Below, piece after piece: positions 7,186 to 14,984 of a stretch of DNA of 18,904 bases. The stretch comes from Anaerolineae bacterium (lineage in GTDB: Bacteria; Chloroflexota; Anaerolineae; B4-G1). A program made the position numbers and the translations under genes. The stretch lies in contig JAUWNP010000077.1 of NCBI GenBank assembly GCA_030612585.1, forward strand, positions 1 to 18,904, in the 5' to 3' direction. The notes under the pieces are model-generated. The model was given only the letters and a program-made list of their open reading frames with translations. It made no database searches and was not told where the DNA came from. Within the stretch, counting starts at the first letter, position 1. Every line of letters starts with the position of its first letter.

Positions 7186-7500
7186 CTATGAACCACCCCT
7201 GAGCACCACCGGCAGGTAGAGGTAGTACCTGAAGGTCGGCGGGAGAGCCCTCATCTCCTCCTCCGCCTTCTCGGTGGTCACGGGAGCATCGGGCACCTGG
7301 AGAATACCCACGCCTCCCTGTGCTGCCCCCCACCCTGCCGAGGACGAAGTCTCCCCCTCCTCAAGCCTGAAGATGCAGTGCACCGGGTCGTTTTCGCTGG
7401 CGTTGTGGACCTCGACGTGGTAGACCCCTTGCAGAGTGTTGCTGACGACAACACGGTCCTCGACCGTACCGAGGTTTGGGCTGGCGTATGCTCCAGGCAC
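7186..7500 (-). pseudogene. Relic of a secreted protein: C-terminal end only, with YLPVVLR motif
   Basis: A reverse-strand frame of about 104 codons ends in LYLPVVLRGGS, matching the C-terminal ends of the secreted proteins at 16125 and 17965 (YLPLMLR, YLPLVLRNF). The middle (GVYHVEVHNASENDPVHCIF, then LEEGETSS) reads like a short beta-sandwich end of an exported protein. There is no signal peptide. An in-frame TGA lies about 30 bp upstream of the first possible start (GTG at 7500). No ribosome binding site is obvious, and the presumed N-terminal part is absent. A likely reading is a truncated gene remnant replaced upstream by the histidine phosphatase promoter region. A genuine small protein cannot be excluded. 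Confidence 0.5.
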
Positions 7501-7512
7501 AGGAAGGCCAGG

Positions 7513-7541
7513 TTGAGTGCTTGCTCATCTTGTGGTATCAT
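7513..7541 (+). promoter_or_regulatory. Sigma70-like promoter for the histidine phosphatase gene
   Basis: TTGAGT (7513-7518) and TATCAT (7536-7541) are separated by exactly 17 bp, about 50 bp before the ATG at 7592. It is preceded by a long stretch without + strand genes, so a promoter is expected here. The sequence match is good, but unproven. Confidence 0.5.
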
Positions 7542-7591
7542 ATGATCAGTGGTCTCATCCGCTTCAGTGGTTCAAGGAGGTTACGACTCAC

Positions 7592-8332
7592 ATGCAGTTC
7601 TATTTTGTCCGGCACGCTCAGTCGGAAAACAACCTACTGTGGCAACGTACCGGCTCCAGCAAGGAGCGCAGCGAGGATCCGGGACTGACTGCGGTGGGGC
7701 GACAACAGGCCCACCTTTTGGCGCAGTACTTACGCGGGCCTGACCCACCCATGGCGGCGCAGGGACGTAATCCTCAGAACGTGGCAGGATTTGGCCTGAC
7801 CCATCTCTACTCCAGCCTGATGGTCCGGGCGGTGGCCACCGGGACCATCATCGCCCGTGTGCTGGGCTTGCCTCTGGTCGCCTGGGAGGAGGCCCACGAA
7901 TCGGGCGGCATCCACCAGAGAGACGAACAGACCGATGAGCGTATCGGACAGGCTGGCCACAATCGCGCGTACTTCGAGGCCCATTACCCCGACCTGGTAC
8001 TGCCCGAGTCTCTGGGGGAGTCCGGCTGGTGGAACCGCCCTTTTGAGGAGCCTGAGCAGAGAATGGCCCGCGCCCAGCGTTTCTTGCGACAATTGCTGGA
8101 AAGACATGGTCGCACCGATGATCGGGTCGCCGTGGTCAGTCACGGTGGCTTCTATAACTACCTGTTGGCAACCCTGCTGAAGATGCCGGACCGGGAGGGG
8201 ATTTGGTTCGCCATGAACAACGCTGCCATCGCGCGCATAGATTTTCTCGATGAGAACCCTGATGGTGCTGAACACACTGCTCTGGTCTACATAAACCGCG
8301 CTGATTTCCTGCCCGAGGAACTTGTCACGTAA
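7592..8332 (+). CDS. Histidine phosphatase family protein (phosphoglycerate mutase-like)
   Basis: This is a 246-aa cytoplasmic phosphatase or mutase of the branch using a phospho-histidine intermediate. The catalytic motif FVRHAQSENN gives R7 and H8. R79 (SSLMVRA), a glutamate in WEEAHESGG (99-106) and H184 (VVSHGGFYNYLL) complete the pocket. The start at 7592 is chosen because AAGGAGG (7574-7580) lies 11 bp before it and RHA falls at the usual position; the longer frame from 7517 would add 25 non-family residues. The substrate cannot be told: it could be a small phosphomonoester as in CobC/GpmB-like proteins. It stands alone with its own promoter-like sequence, 71 bp before the next gene. 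No signal peptide is seen. Confidence 0.88.
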   Translation: MQFYFVRHAQSENNLLWQRTGSSKERSEDPGLTAVGRQQAHLLAQYLRGPDPPMAAQGRNPQNVAGFGLTHLYSSLMVRAVATGTIIARVLGLPLVAWEEAHESGGIHQRDEQTDERIGQAGHNRAYFEAHYPDLVLPESLGESGWWNRPFEEPEQRMARAQRFLRQLLERHGRTDDRVAVVSHGGFYNYLLATLLKMPDREGIWFAMNNAAIARIDFLDENPDGAEHTALVYINRADFLPEELVT

Positions 8333-8403
8333 GGGACGTGAAATACGATAGGTTGTCGCCGCTCCCCTACTGCATGGGGGCGTAGGGTTCGCAGGAGGTT
8401 GAT

Positions 8404-9486
8404 ATGAGCCGAAAAGATCTGGGCTACGTGGTCATCGCCGCTATGCTCCTGAGCGGCCTCTACGTGGCGACTACCGGCCTCGTGACCGACCTGTTTGGCC
8501 TGCACCAGTTCTTCTTTCACCGCTACGCGGGCTACATCTGTGCTGCGCTGGCCGTGCTGCACCTGGCCCTCAACTGGGAGCGGGTCACGGCCTACCTCAA
8601 GCGGCGGTTGGGACGGCCGGAGCGCCGGGAACCGCCAGTGCCACGGGAGCGCGCCCCGCTGCCGGGCCGGCGCGGCTTCCTCGTCTCCGCTCTGGCGGCT
8701 GCGGGGGGCTTCATCCTGGGGCGGCTGATCCCTGGCCGGCGGCCGGTGGAACTCCCCCTTCCCGAGGGGGCCACCGACATCGGTGATCTGTACCATCAGT
8801 GGAGCAAGCCCGGCTACTCGTGGGCACTGGGACCGGTGCTCGACTGGGGCGGCCAGCCGGAGCGCTACAAGACCTACGCTGGCGCAGAACAAATCGCGCT
8901 CCCCGACCCCCATGGCCACCGGGGGCTGAGCCTGGAGGAAACGGTCGAGATGCGCCGCTCCATCCGCGACTACTCCGCCGCACCGCTGTCGTCGGAGGAA
9001 CTCTCGCGCCTGCTGCACGCCGCTCAGGGCATCACCGAAGACCGCTGGGGTTTCCGCGCCGCCCCCTCGGCCGGGGCTCTCTACCCTATCGAACTGTACG
9101 CGGTGGTGCAGGACGTCGCGGGACTGGAGCCGGGGATCTATCATTACGCCGTGCAGGAGCACGGGCTGGCACTGCTCCAGCAGGGAGACTTCCGCGCCGA
9201 GATGGTGCGGGCAGGGATAGGACAGGCATTCCTGGGGCAGGCGGGCGTCTGCTTCGTCCTCTCGGCCGTCTTCCAGCGCACGCGCTGGAAGTACCGCGAG
9301 CGGGCCTACCGCTACGTGCTGCTGGAGGCGGGGCACATTGGGCAGAACATCTACCTGGCGGCCACTTCGATGGGGCTGGGGGCCTGCGCCGTCGGCGCAT
9401 TCCTCGACGACGATCTCAACGACCTGCTGGGGCTGGATGGCAAGGAGGAAGCGACACTCTACATCATACCGGTAGGAAAGGTGTGA
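8404..9486 (+). CDS. SagB/ThcOx-type FMN nitroreductase-fold dehydrogenase with membrane anchor
   Basis: The C-terminal part (about 170-360) is a SagB-type nitroreductase domain. It has the FMN contact MRRSIRDYS (183-191), PSAGALYPIELYAVVQ (221-236), YHYAVQEH and the C-terminal helix GQNIYLAATSMGLGACAVGAF (313-333). Relatives oxidise azolines in RiPP pathways, but many are stand-alone enzymes of unknown substrate. The N-terminus is different: two membrane helices (about 8-28 and 42-56) with H34, H39 and H53 resemble small cytochrome-b-like (DUF4405-type) anchors. Then comes GRRGFLVSALAAAGGFILG (88-106), a twin-arginine-like motif leading a third hydrophobic stretch. The flavin domain may therefore lie outside the membrane. 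GCAGGAGG (8391-8398) precedes the ATG. No precursor peptide or cyclodehydratase is nearby. It is 4 bp from the next gene, so the two are likely cotranscribed. Confidence 0.85.
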   Translation: MSRKDLGYVVIAAMLLSGLYVATTGLVTDLFGLHQFFFHRYAGYICAALAVLHLALNWERVTAYLKRRLGRPERREPPVPRERAPLPGRRGFLVSALAAAGGFILGRLIPGRRPVELPLPEGATDIGDLYHQWSKPGYSWALGPVLDWGGQPERYKTYAGAEQIALPDPHGHRGLSLEETVEMRRSIRDYSAAPLSSEELSRLLHAAQGITEDRWGFRAAPSAGALYPIELYAVVQDVAGLEPGIYHYAVQEHGLALLQQGDFRAEMVRAGIGQAFLGQAGVCFVLSAVFQRTRWKYRERAYRYVLLEAGHIGQNIYLAATSMGLGACAVGAFLDDDLNDLLGLDGKEEATLYIIPVGKV

Positions 9487-9490
9487 CGGC

Positions 9491-11713
9491 ATGAAAATCG
9501 CCCTCGCCGCCGTCGGTTTCACCTCGACCATCGCGCAGGTCGTGCTAATGCGCGAACTGGTCGCCACCTTCTATGGCAACGAGTTGCTCTTCGGGCTCGT
9601 GCTGACCGCCTGGCTGGCCTGGGTGGCGGCCGGCTCGTGGGGTTTGGCCCGACTAGCGGAGCGGCGACGACTGGGGGTGGGGACCTTCGCGGCGGGGCTG
9701 GTGCTCGCTGCACCGCTGCTCCCGGCGCAGATCTGTCTCGTGCGCGACGTGCGGGCGCTGCTGGGGGTCACGCCGGGGGCCTTCATCGAGTTCGGGCCGA
9801 TGGTTGCGGCAATCGTGCTCATCCTGGCCCCGCTATGCCTCCTGGCGGGCTTTCTGTTCACGCTGGGAGCGCGGCTGACCGTCGAGCAGGGCGGCGCTGC
9901 AGGCCAGGCCTACGTCTGGGAGAGCACCGGTGCCGTCGCTGGCGGCACGCTCTTCAGTTTCCTCCTCATCCGCCTCCTGGACCCCTTCCAGACAGCCCTG
10001 CTCGTCGGCGCAGTCAACCTGACCATCGCCCTCCTGATCTACCTATCCATTCGTCCCTCCACTCCCACTCCCACACTCCCACACCCCCATACTCTCTTGC
10101 TCCTCGGCTTCCTAGCCCTCTTGCTCCTTTGTTCCCTCCCCCTGGGCCACTCCCTCCACGACGCCACCCTCCGCTGGCAGTGGTCCGACCTGGCTTTCGC
10201 CGCCGATTCCCCCTATGGCCGCCTCATCATCCAGGCCCGCGACGGGCAGCGTGTGTTCTTCGAAAACGGCCTTTTGGCCTTCGAGACGCAGGGGATATTC
10301 CCCGAGGAAGTGGCCCACTTCCCCCTGCTGGCACACCCCGACCCACAGAGCATACTCCTCGTCGGGGGGGGCGTGGCCGGCGATGTGCGTGAGATCCTCA
10401 AGCACCCCACCGCCCGCGTGACCTACGTCGAACTCGACCCGCTGCTGATCGAGGCGGCACAGGCTCACCTGCCCCCAGAGGACGCTGCCGTCCTGAGTGA
10501 TCCCCGCGTCACGCTGATCCTCACCGATGGCCGGCTGTACGTCAAGCGGTGTCCTGAGCATGTCGAAGGAACAGCCCATCGCACCTTCGACGTCGTCATT
10601 CTCGACCTGCCTGAACCCTCCACCGGCGCGATCAATCGCTTCTACACCCGCGAGTTCTTTGAGGAAGTGAGGGCGGTGCTCAACCCCGGCGGCATCTTCG
10701 CGCTGGGGCTGCCCTCGGCGGAGAACTACTGGAGCCCAGAACTGGCGCGGCGCAACGGCAGCGTCTACCACACGCTGCGGGCAGTCTTCCCGGAGATATT
10801 CGTGCTCCCCGGCGAGCACAACTTCTTCCTCGCCTCCGGCGTACCCCTGGAAGCCGACTTCACCGTACTGGCGGGCCGGTTGGCCGACCGTGGCGTCGAG
10901 ACCCGCTGGGTGACGCCGGAGTACATCGAATACATCTTCACCACCGACCGCTTCGCTCAGGTGCAGGCGGAACTGGCGGCGACTACAGGGGTGCGGCTCA
11001 ACGAGGACCTGAGGCCAGTATGCTACTACTACGACCTGGCGCTGTGGCTCTCGCGCTTCTATCCCAACCTGCGCGGCGCCTTCGAGAGCGCCAGTCTGGT
11101 CAGCCTGTGGTGGGTAGCCGTGCCGCTGGCGCTGATCGTGCTGCTCGTGCGTTGGCGGCGCGGGTGGGCCGTCCCGGTCGCCATCGCCGGCATCGGCCTG
11201 GCGGAGATGACGCTGGAGGTGGTGATTCTCTTCGCCTTCCAGGTGCTGCATGGCACCGTCTACGCCGAGGTCAGCCTGATCGTGACGGCTTTTATGGCCG
11301 GGCTGGCGCTGGGGGGCGCGGCGAGCAATCAGTGGTTAGCAGTTAGCAGTCAGCGGTCAGCGGGTGGCGGCTGGGGAGCCAGGCGGGCGTTGATCGCGGT
11401 ACAGGCGGCTGTTGCCATCTACAGCGGTGTCTTTCCGCTTGTCCTCTCGTTGCCCATTCCTGCCCCGGCGCTGGTATTCCCGCTGCTGGCGCTGCTGGCG
11501 GGCACGCTCACGGGGATGGCCTTCCCGCTGGCGGTGGCCCTGACACGAGGGAGCGCCGGTCGCGTGGCTGGTATGCTCTACGGGGCCGACCTGGTGGGTG
11601 GGTGCGTGGGGGCGCTGTTGGCCGCTGTGCTCCTCGTGCCGGTGCTCGGCATCCCGCAGACATGCGCGGCGGTGGCGCTGGTCGGGCTGGCGGGGCTGCT
11701 GGTGCTCGTGTGA
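9491..11713 (+). CDS. Polytopic membrane protein with spermidine-synthase-like domain
   Basis: This 740-aa protein has an N-terminal set of membrane helices (about 1-220), a Rossmann methyltransferase/aminopropyltransferase-like domain (about 238-450) and C-terminal helices (about 537-740). The catalytic-type domain shows ILLVGGGVAGDVREILKH (288-305), YVELDPLLIEAA (312-323), TDGRLYVKR (345-353) and VVILDLPEPS (368-377). The usual acidic residue of the GGGDG motif is V here, so ordinary putrescine aminopropyl transfer is doubtful. Similar fused membrane proteins occur in many bacteria without known function. Three repeats are embedded in frame: a CTCCCAC-rich tract (residues about 189-200, in the loop between helices), the CPEHVEGTA insertion (354-362) and a GTTAGCA heptamer array (about 615-626). 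Its partner is the SagB-type dehydrogenase just upstream. Confidence 0.82.
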   Translation: MKIALAAVGFTSTIAQVVLMRELVATFYGNELLFGLVLTAWLAWVAAGSWGLARLAERRRLGVGTFAAGLVLAAPLLPAQICLVRDVRALLGVTPGAFIEFGPMVAAIVLILAPLCLLAGFLFTLGARLTVEQGGAAGQAYVWESTGAVAGGTLFSFLLIRLLDPFQTALLVGAVNLTIALLIYLSIRPSTPTPTLPHPHTLLLLGFLALLLLCSLPLGHSLHDATLRWQWSDLAFAADSPYGRLIIQARDGQRVFFENGLLAFETQGIFPEEVAHFPLLAHPDPQSILLVGGGVAGDVREILKHPTARVTYVELDPLLIEAAQAHLPPEDAAVLSDPRVTLILTDGRLYVKRCPEHVEGTAHRTFDVVILDLPEPSTGAINRFYTREFFEEVRAVLNPGGIFALGLPSAENYWSPELARRNGSVYHTLRAVFPEIFVLPGEHNFFLASGVPLEADFTVLAGRLADRGVETRWVTPEYIEYIFTTDRFAQVQAELAATTGVRLNEDLRPVCYYYDLALWLSRFYPNLRGAFESASLVSLWWVAVPLALIVLLVRWRRGWAVPVAIAGIGLAEMTLEVVILFAFQVLHGTVYAEVSLIVTAFMAGLALGGAASNQWLAVSSQRSAGGGWGARRALIAVQAAVAIYSGVFPLVLSLPIPAPALVFPLLALLAGTLTGMAFPLAVALTRGSAGRVAGMLYGADLVGGCVGALLAAVLLVPVLGIPQTCAAVALVGLAGLLVLV
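10057..10094. repeat. CTCCCAC-type degenerate short tandem repeat in the membrane synthase gene
   Basis: Repeated blocks of CACTCCC and variants, spaced 6-8 bp apart, run through this tract and encode a Ser/Thr/Pro/His loop (STPTPTLPHPHT) between two membrane helices. It is less regular than the other arrays, but has the same style. Confidence 0.55.
10553..10569. repeat. Palindromic repeat CCTGAGC/GTCGAAGG inside the membrane synthase gene
   Basis: CCTGAGCATGTCGAAGG is an inverted-orientation relative of the element at 6589-6606. It encodes CPEHVEGTA, an insertion between DGRLYVKR and RTFDVVILD of the spermidine-synthase-like domain. Confidence 0.7.
11335..11369. repeat. Heptamer repeat, unit GTTAGCA, in the membrane synthase gene
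   Basis: Two GTTAGCA units, two GTCAGCG units and a degenerate GGTGGCG follow in exact 7-bp register. They encode the hydrophilic loop LAVSSQRSAGGG between C-terminal membrane helices. Confidence 0.85.
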
Positions 11714-11730
11714 CGGGCAAGTGCTCGGCT

Positions 11731-11828
11731 ACCCTTGCGAAGGTTGCGAATAACACTGGCAACTGGGCGATCTTGGGTGGGCGAAGACACTCTTGATCTG
11801 GGAGCTACTGCCAAACCTTCGCAAGGGT
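11731..11828. repeat. 98-bp element with 15-bp perfect inverted ends between convergent genes
   Basis: ACCCTTGCGAAGGTT (11731-11745) and AACCTTCGCAAGGGT (11814-11828) are exact reverse complements. They frame 68 bp of non-coding sequence and fill the whole gap between the + strand and - strand gene ends. It could be a MITE-like insertion or act as a two-way transcription end; no T run follows either arm. Confidence 0.6.
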
Positions 11829-11832
11829 CGCG

Positions 11833-12579
11833 TTAGACCACCAGTATCACGCCCGTCACCACTAAGATGGCGGCTACTATCTTCCTGAACAGCGTCTCGT
11901 TTATGCGCGTCTGCAACCGGGAGCCAGCGAAAATGCCGGCTACCAGGAACGGTGCCATCAGCAGCGCGAAACGCAGTACTTCGCCGGTGAGCAGCCCATT
12001 GGCCGTGAAGAGCACCATCTTGTAGCATGCGTCGGCGAAGAAGATGGAGTAGAGCGTGGCGCGAAAGACCTGCTTCTCTTCGAGCACGTGGGAAAGGTAG
12101 ATGATAATCGGCGGCCCGTTGACGCTGAACATCGCGCCCAGCGCCCCGCCCAGGAAGCCGCTGAGGGGGGCCAGGTAGGGCATCATCCGGTTGTGCGTCG
12201 TTGGGTTGATGGGACGCTGCTTGCGGAATAGCATCAACAACGCCCACCCGGTCACCAGCAGCCCCAGGATGCGCTTGAGAAGGTCGTGACCGAAGGAGAG
12301 CAATACCCACGTGCCGATGGCAGTCCCCACCAGCAACCCACACAAGAGCAAGAGAAACAGCCGACGATGGATGGAGCGGTAGTTGGACGCAACAAGAATG
12401 ACGCCGGACGTGAGGTCAAAGAGCAGAAAGACAGGCGTGATGAACTTGACGTCGAGGAAAAACATCAGCAGCGGGACGGCAAACAACGCGCTGCCGAAGC
12501 CGGAGACACCTTTGACGAGATGCCCGCTGAAGATGATCAAGCCAGCCAAAAGGACAACACCGATTTCGGTAGGGGCCAT
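11833..12579 (-). CDS. TauE/SafE-family membrane transporter (sulfite exporter family)
   Basis: This 248-aa polytopic inner-membrane protein of the TauE/SafE (formerly DUF81) family comprises putative anion/organosulfonate or sulfite exporters. It has about eight hydrophobic segments. Near the N-terminus is GHLVKGVSGFGSALFAVPLL (19-38), and in the second half SGFLGGALGAMFSVNGPPI: the two internally related glycine-rich repeats typical of the family. The ATG at 12577-12579 follows the stop of the upstream glycosidase gene with one base between them. No Shine-Dalgarno sequence is seen, so translation probably depends on coupling. The substrate is unknown; its place behind secreted proteins gives no clear hint. 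Confidence 0.88.
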   Translation of the reverse strand: MAPTEIGVVLLAGLIIFSGHLVKGVSGFGSALFAVPLLMFFLDVKFITPVFLLFDLTSGVILVASNYRSIHRRLFLLLLCGLLVGTAIGTWVLLSFGHDLLKRILGLLVTGWALLMLFRKQRPINPTTHNRMMPYLAPLSGFLGGALGAMFSVNGPPIIIYLSHVLEEKQVFRATLYSIFFADACYKMVLFTANGLLTGEVLRFALLMAPFLVAGIFAGSRLQTRINETLFRKIVAAILVVTGVILVV

Positions 12580-12580
12580 C

Positions 12581-14935
12581 TCAATAACCAGGTGGGGGTG
12601 TCGTCGTTAACCGCGAGAGGGAGCACCGGGTCACGTAGGGCACGTACCCTTCGTTGATCGCGTTGGCATAGGCTGTGTCCGCATACGCCAGCGCATATTC
12701 GCAGTTGAAAACAGGCAACCCCGCGTCCAGATACCGTTCAAGATGGCCAATGTAGTAGTCGGTGAGAGAACCATCGTGCGGCCTATCATACCCATCAGGA
12801 TCGTCCCAACTGTCGGTGGCATTCCCATAGTACCACACGGCTTCCTGCGCGATGGCATCAACGACGTTGAACAGTTCAGGATGGCCCTCGCTCAGGGCAG
12901 ATCCGTTTTGCTGAATGATGAGGAAGTCGGGATCACGGGCGGTGGCGTAATTCCTCATCTCCTGGATAAAAGCGATCATCTCAATGGCCGGGTCCTTGCC
13001 CGCCGCCCCGGCTGCAGCCACGACATCCTCGTTCTCGTACCCTTCCACCCAGTCGAGATAGATGCCGTCAAAGCCGTCTCTGATGACTTCATCAATAACA
13101 CTGGTATAATCCCCGTAAGGCGCACTGCTCTGGTTTTGACCGTAGATGACGATGTCCTGCCAACGCTCATCCCAATAGGCGACCGGGTAGTTGCCCCCCC
13201 AGCCGTCGGGGTCACAGGCAAGGATATAGTCCGGCCAATCGTCCGGGGGGTCACCCATACAGTCCCAGTCCTTGGGCCAGGTCCAGTACCAGCGCCAGTC
13301 CTCGGCCTCGCCGATGTCTGCGTAGGCGATAACTAACTTGCGGTGCACCCCATCGCTGGCCTGGCTGCTCTTCAGCCGAGAGATCATGCCCCGAGTGTCA
13401 AATAACTTGTCGTCCGACGACCAATCGGTGCGGGTCGGTTCCAATACCAGCATGTCGTAATGGGAGGCAACCAGGGCGTCAACAGCGCCCGGCTCGCTAA
13501 TGTCCTGGATCTGGTAGGCCCAAGTGGTGACGTCATCCAGCGACATCGGTCCGGCTCCCGCGCTGTTGCCGTTCAACACTATCGGGAGGTGACTCGTCGC
13601 CACCGGCGTGAACGTCAGGACTGATGACGGGCGTATCGTGTTGCGTCCCCAGTACTCAATGATGACGTCCATCAAATCGCTCGATCCGACGTCGGTGTGG
13701 TGATTGGGGTCAGGGCCATGCCGGAAGTTGAAGGCATCCACCTCCTCAGCGTATGGCGCCCATGATGTCTCCCACACCCACAGCGCGTGGTTCATCCCAC
13801 GCTGCTCGAACAGGTCCATCTGGTCATCCATAAAGCCGTCCGCGCCCGGCTCCCAGCGCACAACGCCGAACTCGTTCACCGCCACCGGCACGCCGTGCGT
13901 GGCCGTGAACGTGTCAATCGTCGAGAGCAGGTTGTCCAACCAGGCCCGATTGACGTTGTCATCGTCCCCATCCCAGTCGGCATCGAACACGCCCGGGTAA
14001 GTGTTTGTGAGGGGAGGCTCTTGGTGGGTATAGACAAATGGCTCATACTGATGCGCCGTGTAGACCGTGCGCGGGTCGTCGGTCGGCTGCAGGTACGGCA
14101 ACCACGCGACACTACTGTAGCCCAGCCCGCCGATCAGCATGGGTGTGTTGGCGTCCACCTGGCGGATGGCGGTGCTGATGCGGGGGTAGAGTTGGTTCCA
14201 ATCGTACAGTGTGCCTCCGTAGTCCGCGTAGAACTCCTCCGGATCCCACAAATCCAACCACACCTCGTTGGAGTTCGGCTCGACCATCAGGTCGTAGCCG
14301 ACGATGATCGGGTTGTCGCGATAGCGTTCGGCCGTGTAGCGCCACATATCCACCCAGGCGTCCTGTGCCGCCTGCTCCTTCCACACCAAATCATTGTAAT
14401 AACTTGCATCGAACCAGTCGCCATCCTCCCCCCAGAAAAAGGTGAACTCGCTGCGGCCCGGCCCGGTGCGGAAGGAAATCACGGCGAACATATCAGCCTG
14501 TGCAATTAGGCCTAGCAGATTGTCCAGGTTGTCCTGGATGCCCTGGTCAAGCGTGTAGGGCAGGGTCTCGGTGAATAGGCCGGGATGGGAGATATTGACG
14601 TAGTTGGCGCCCAGCGCGGCCAGCCGGTTGAAATCCTCCTGGGTATAGGGCGGCCCGACGAGGCCAGGTCCCATAAACTCATCCCCGTCCAGTTCAGGGT
14701 AAACGCGGCGCTGGTAGATATTGGCGCCGCGCAGGCAAGTGCCGCCTGTCCACAGCGCCCACTTGTTTACCCGGGTGGTCGCGGTAGGAGGCCGTGCTTC
14801 GGTAACGGTGGGCGGCCGGGTTGCGGTTGGGATCTTACCGTCCGAATCAGGCAGGCCGACTCCGCAGGCCATGATCAAACCCACGAGAAATGCCAAAGCC
14901 GAATAGACGGCCCGGTGTCGGTGACAATCATTCAT
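12581..14935 (-). CDS. Lipoprotein with GH5-like and GH114-like glycosidase domains
   Basis: This 784-aa exported protein has a lipobox LIMAC (Cys 24) and a Pro/Thr linker to about residue 55. Domain one (about 60-435) is a TIM-barrel of GH5/clan A type. YDLMVEPNSN gives the probable acid/base E219, VAVNEFGVVRWEPG the probable nucleophile E355, and WVWETSW (386-392) a late aromatic strand. A linker with LPIVLN (450-455) leads to domain two (about 465-775), resembling GH114 endo-alpha-1,4-polygalactosaminidases: LVIAYADIGEAEDWRWYW (534-551), GFDGIYLDWVEGYE (621-634) and a C-terminal GYVPYVTRCSLSRL. GAGGGA-type sequence just upstream of ATG 14933-14935 (GGGAGGG) supports the start. The two domains suggest action on a mixed or galactosaminoglycan-like exopolysaccharide, but the substrate is inferred from families only. 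Pairing these two domains in one chain is unusual. Confidence 0.85.
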   Translation of the reverse strand: MNDCHRHRAVYSALAFLVGLIMACGVGLPDSDGKIPTATRPPTVTEARPPTATTRVNKWALWTGGTCLRGANIYQRRVYPELDGDEFMGPGLVGPPYTQEDFNRLAALGANYVNISHPGLFTETLPYTLDQGIQDNLDNLLGLIAQADMFAVISFRTGPGRSEFTFFWGEDGDWFDASYYNDLVWKEQAAQDAWVDMWRYTAERYRDNPIIVGYDLMVEPNSNEVWLDLWDPEEFYADYGGTLYDWNQLYPRISTAIRQVDANTPMLIGGLGYSSVAWLPYLQPTDDPRTVYTAHQYEPFVYTHQEPPLTNTYPGVFDADWDGDDDNVNRAWLDNLLSTIDTFTATHGVPVAVNEFGVVRWEPGADGFMDDQMDLFEQRGMNHALWVWETSWAPYAEEVDAFNFRHGPDPNHHTDVGSSDLMDVIIEYWGRNTIRPSSVLTFTPVATSHLPIVLNGNSAGAGPMSLDDVTTWAYQIQDISEPGAVDALVASHYDMLVLEPTRTDWSSDDKLFDTRGMISRLKSSQASDGVHRKLVIAYADIGEAEDWRWYWTWPKDWDCMGDPPDDWPDYILACDPDGWGGNYPVAYWDERWQDIVIYGQNQSSAPYGDYTSVIDEVIRDGFDGIYLDWVEGYENEDVVAAAGAAGKDPAIEMIAFIQEMRNYATARDPDFLIIQQNGSALSEGHPELFNVVDAIAQEAVWYYGNATDSWDDPDGYDRPHDGSLTDYYIGHLERYLDAGLPVFNCEYALAYADTAYANAINEGYVPYVTRCSLSRLTTTPPPGY

Positions 14936-14984
14936 CTTGCATCCCTCCCGTCAAAAGGCTTCTCGCGTGTCCACTATCTTGTCT

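Noticed and set aside
8341..8403. Possible hairpin regulator before the SagB-type gene
   Set aside because: The CCCC/GGGG pairing is short and poorly extended; no riboswitch pattern is recognised.
8287..9567. Reverse-strand frame of 426 codons opposite the SagB-type gene
   Set aside because: Composition is Arg/Gln/Val-rich with no domain, and the + strand gene has clear family motifs and a ribosome site.
10112..11251. Reverse-strand frame of 379 codons opposite the membrane synthase gene
   Set aside because: Complement of a real coding frame; no motif or ribosome site.
12743..13336. Forward-strand frame of 197 codons opposite the GH114-like domain
   Set aside because: Antisense to conserved catalytic strands of the glycosidase; no independent support.
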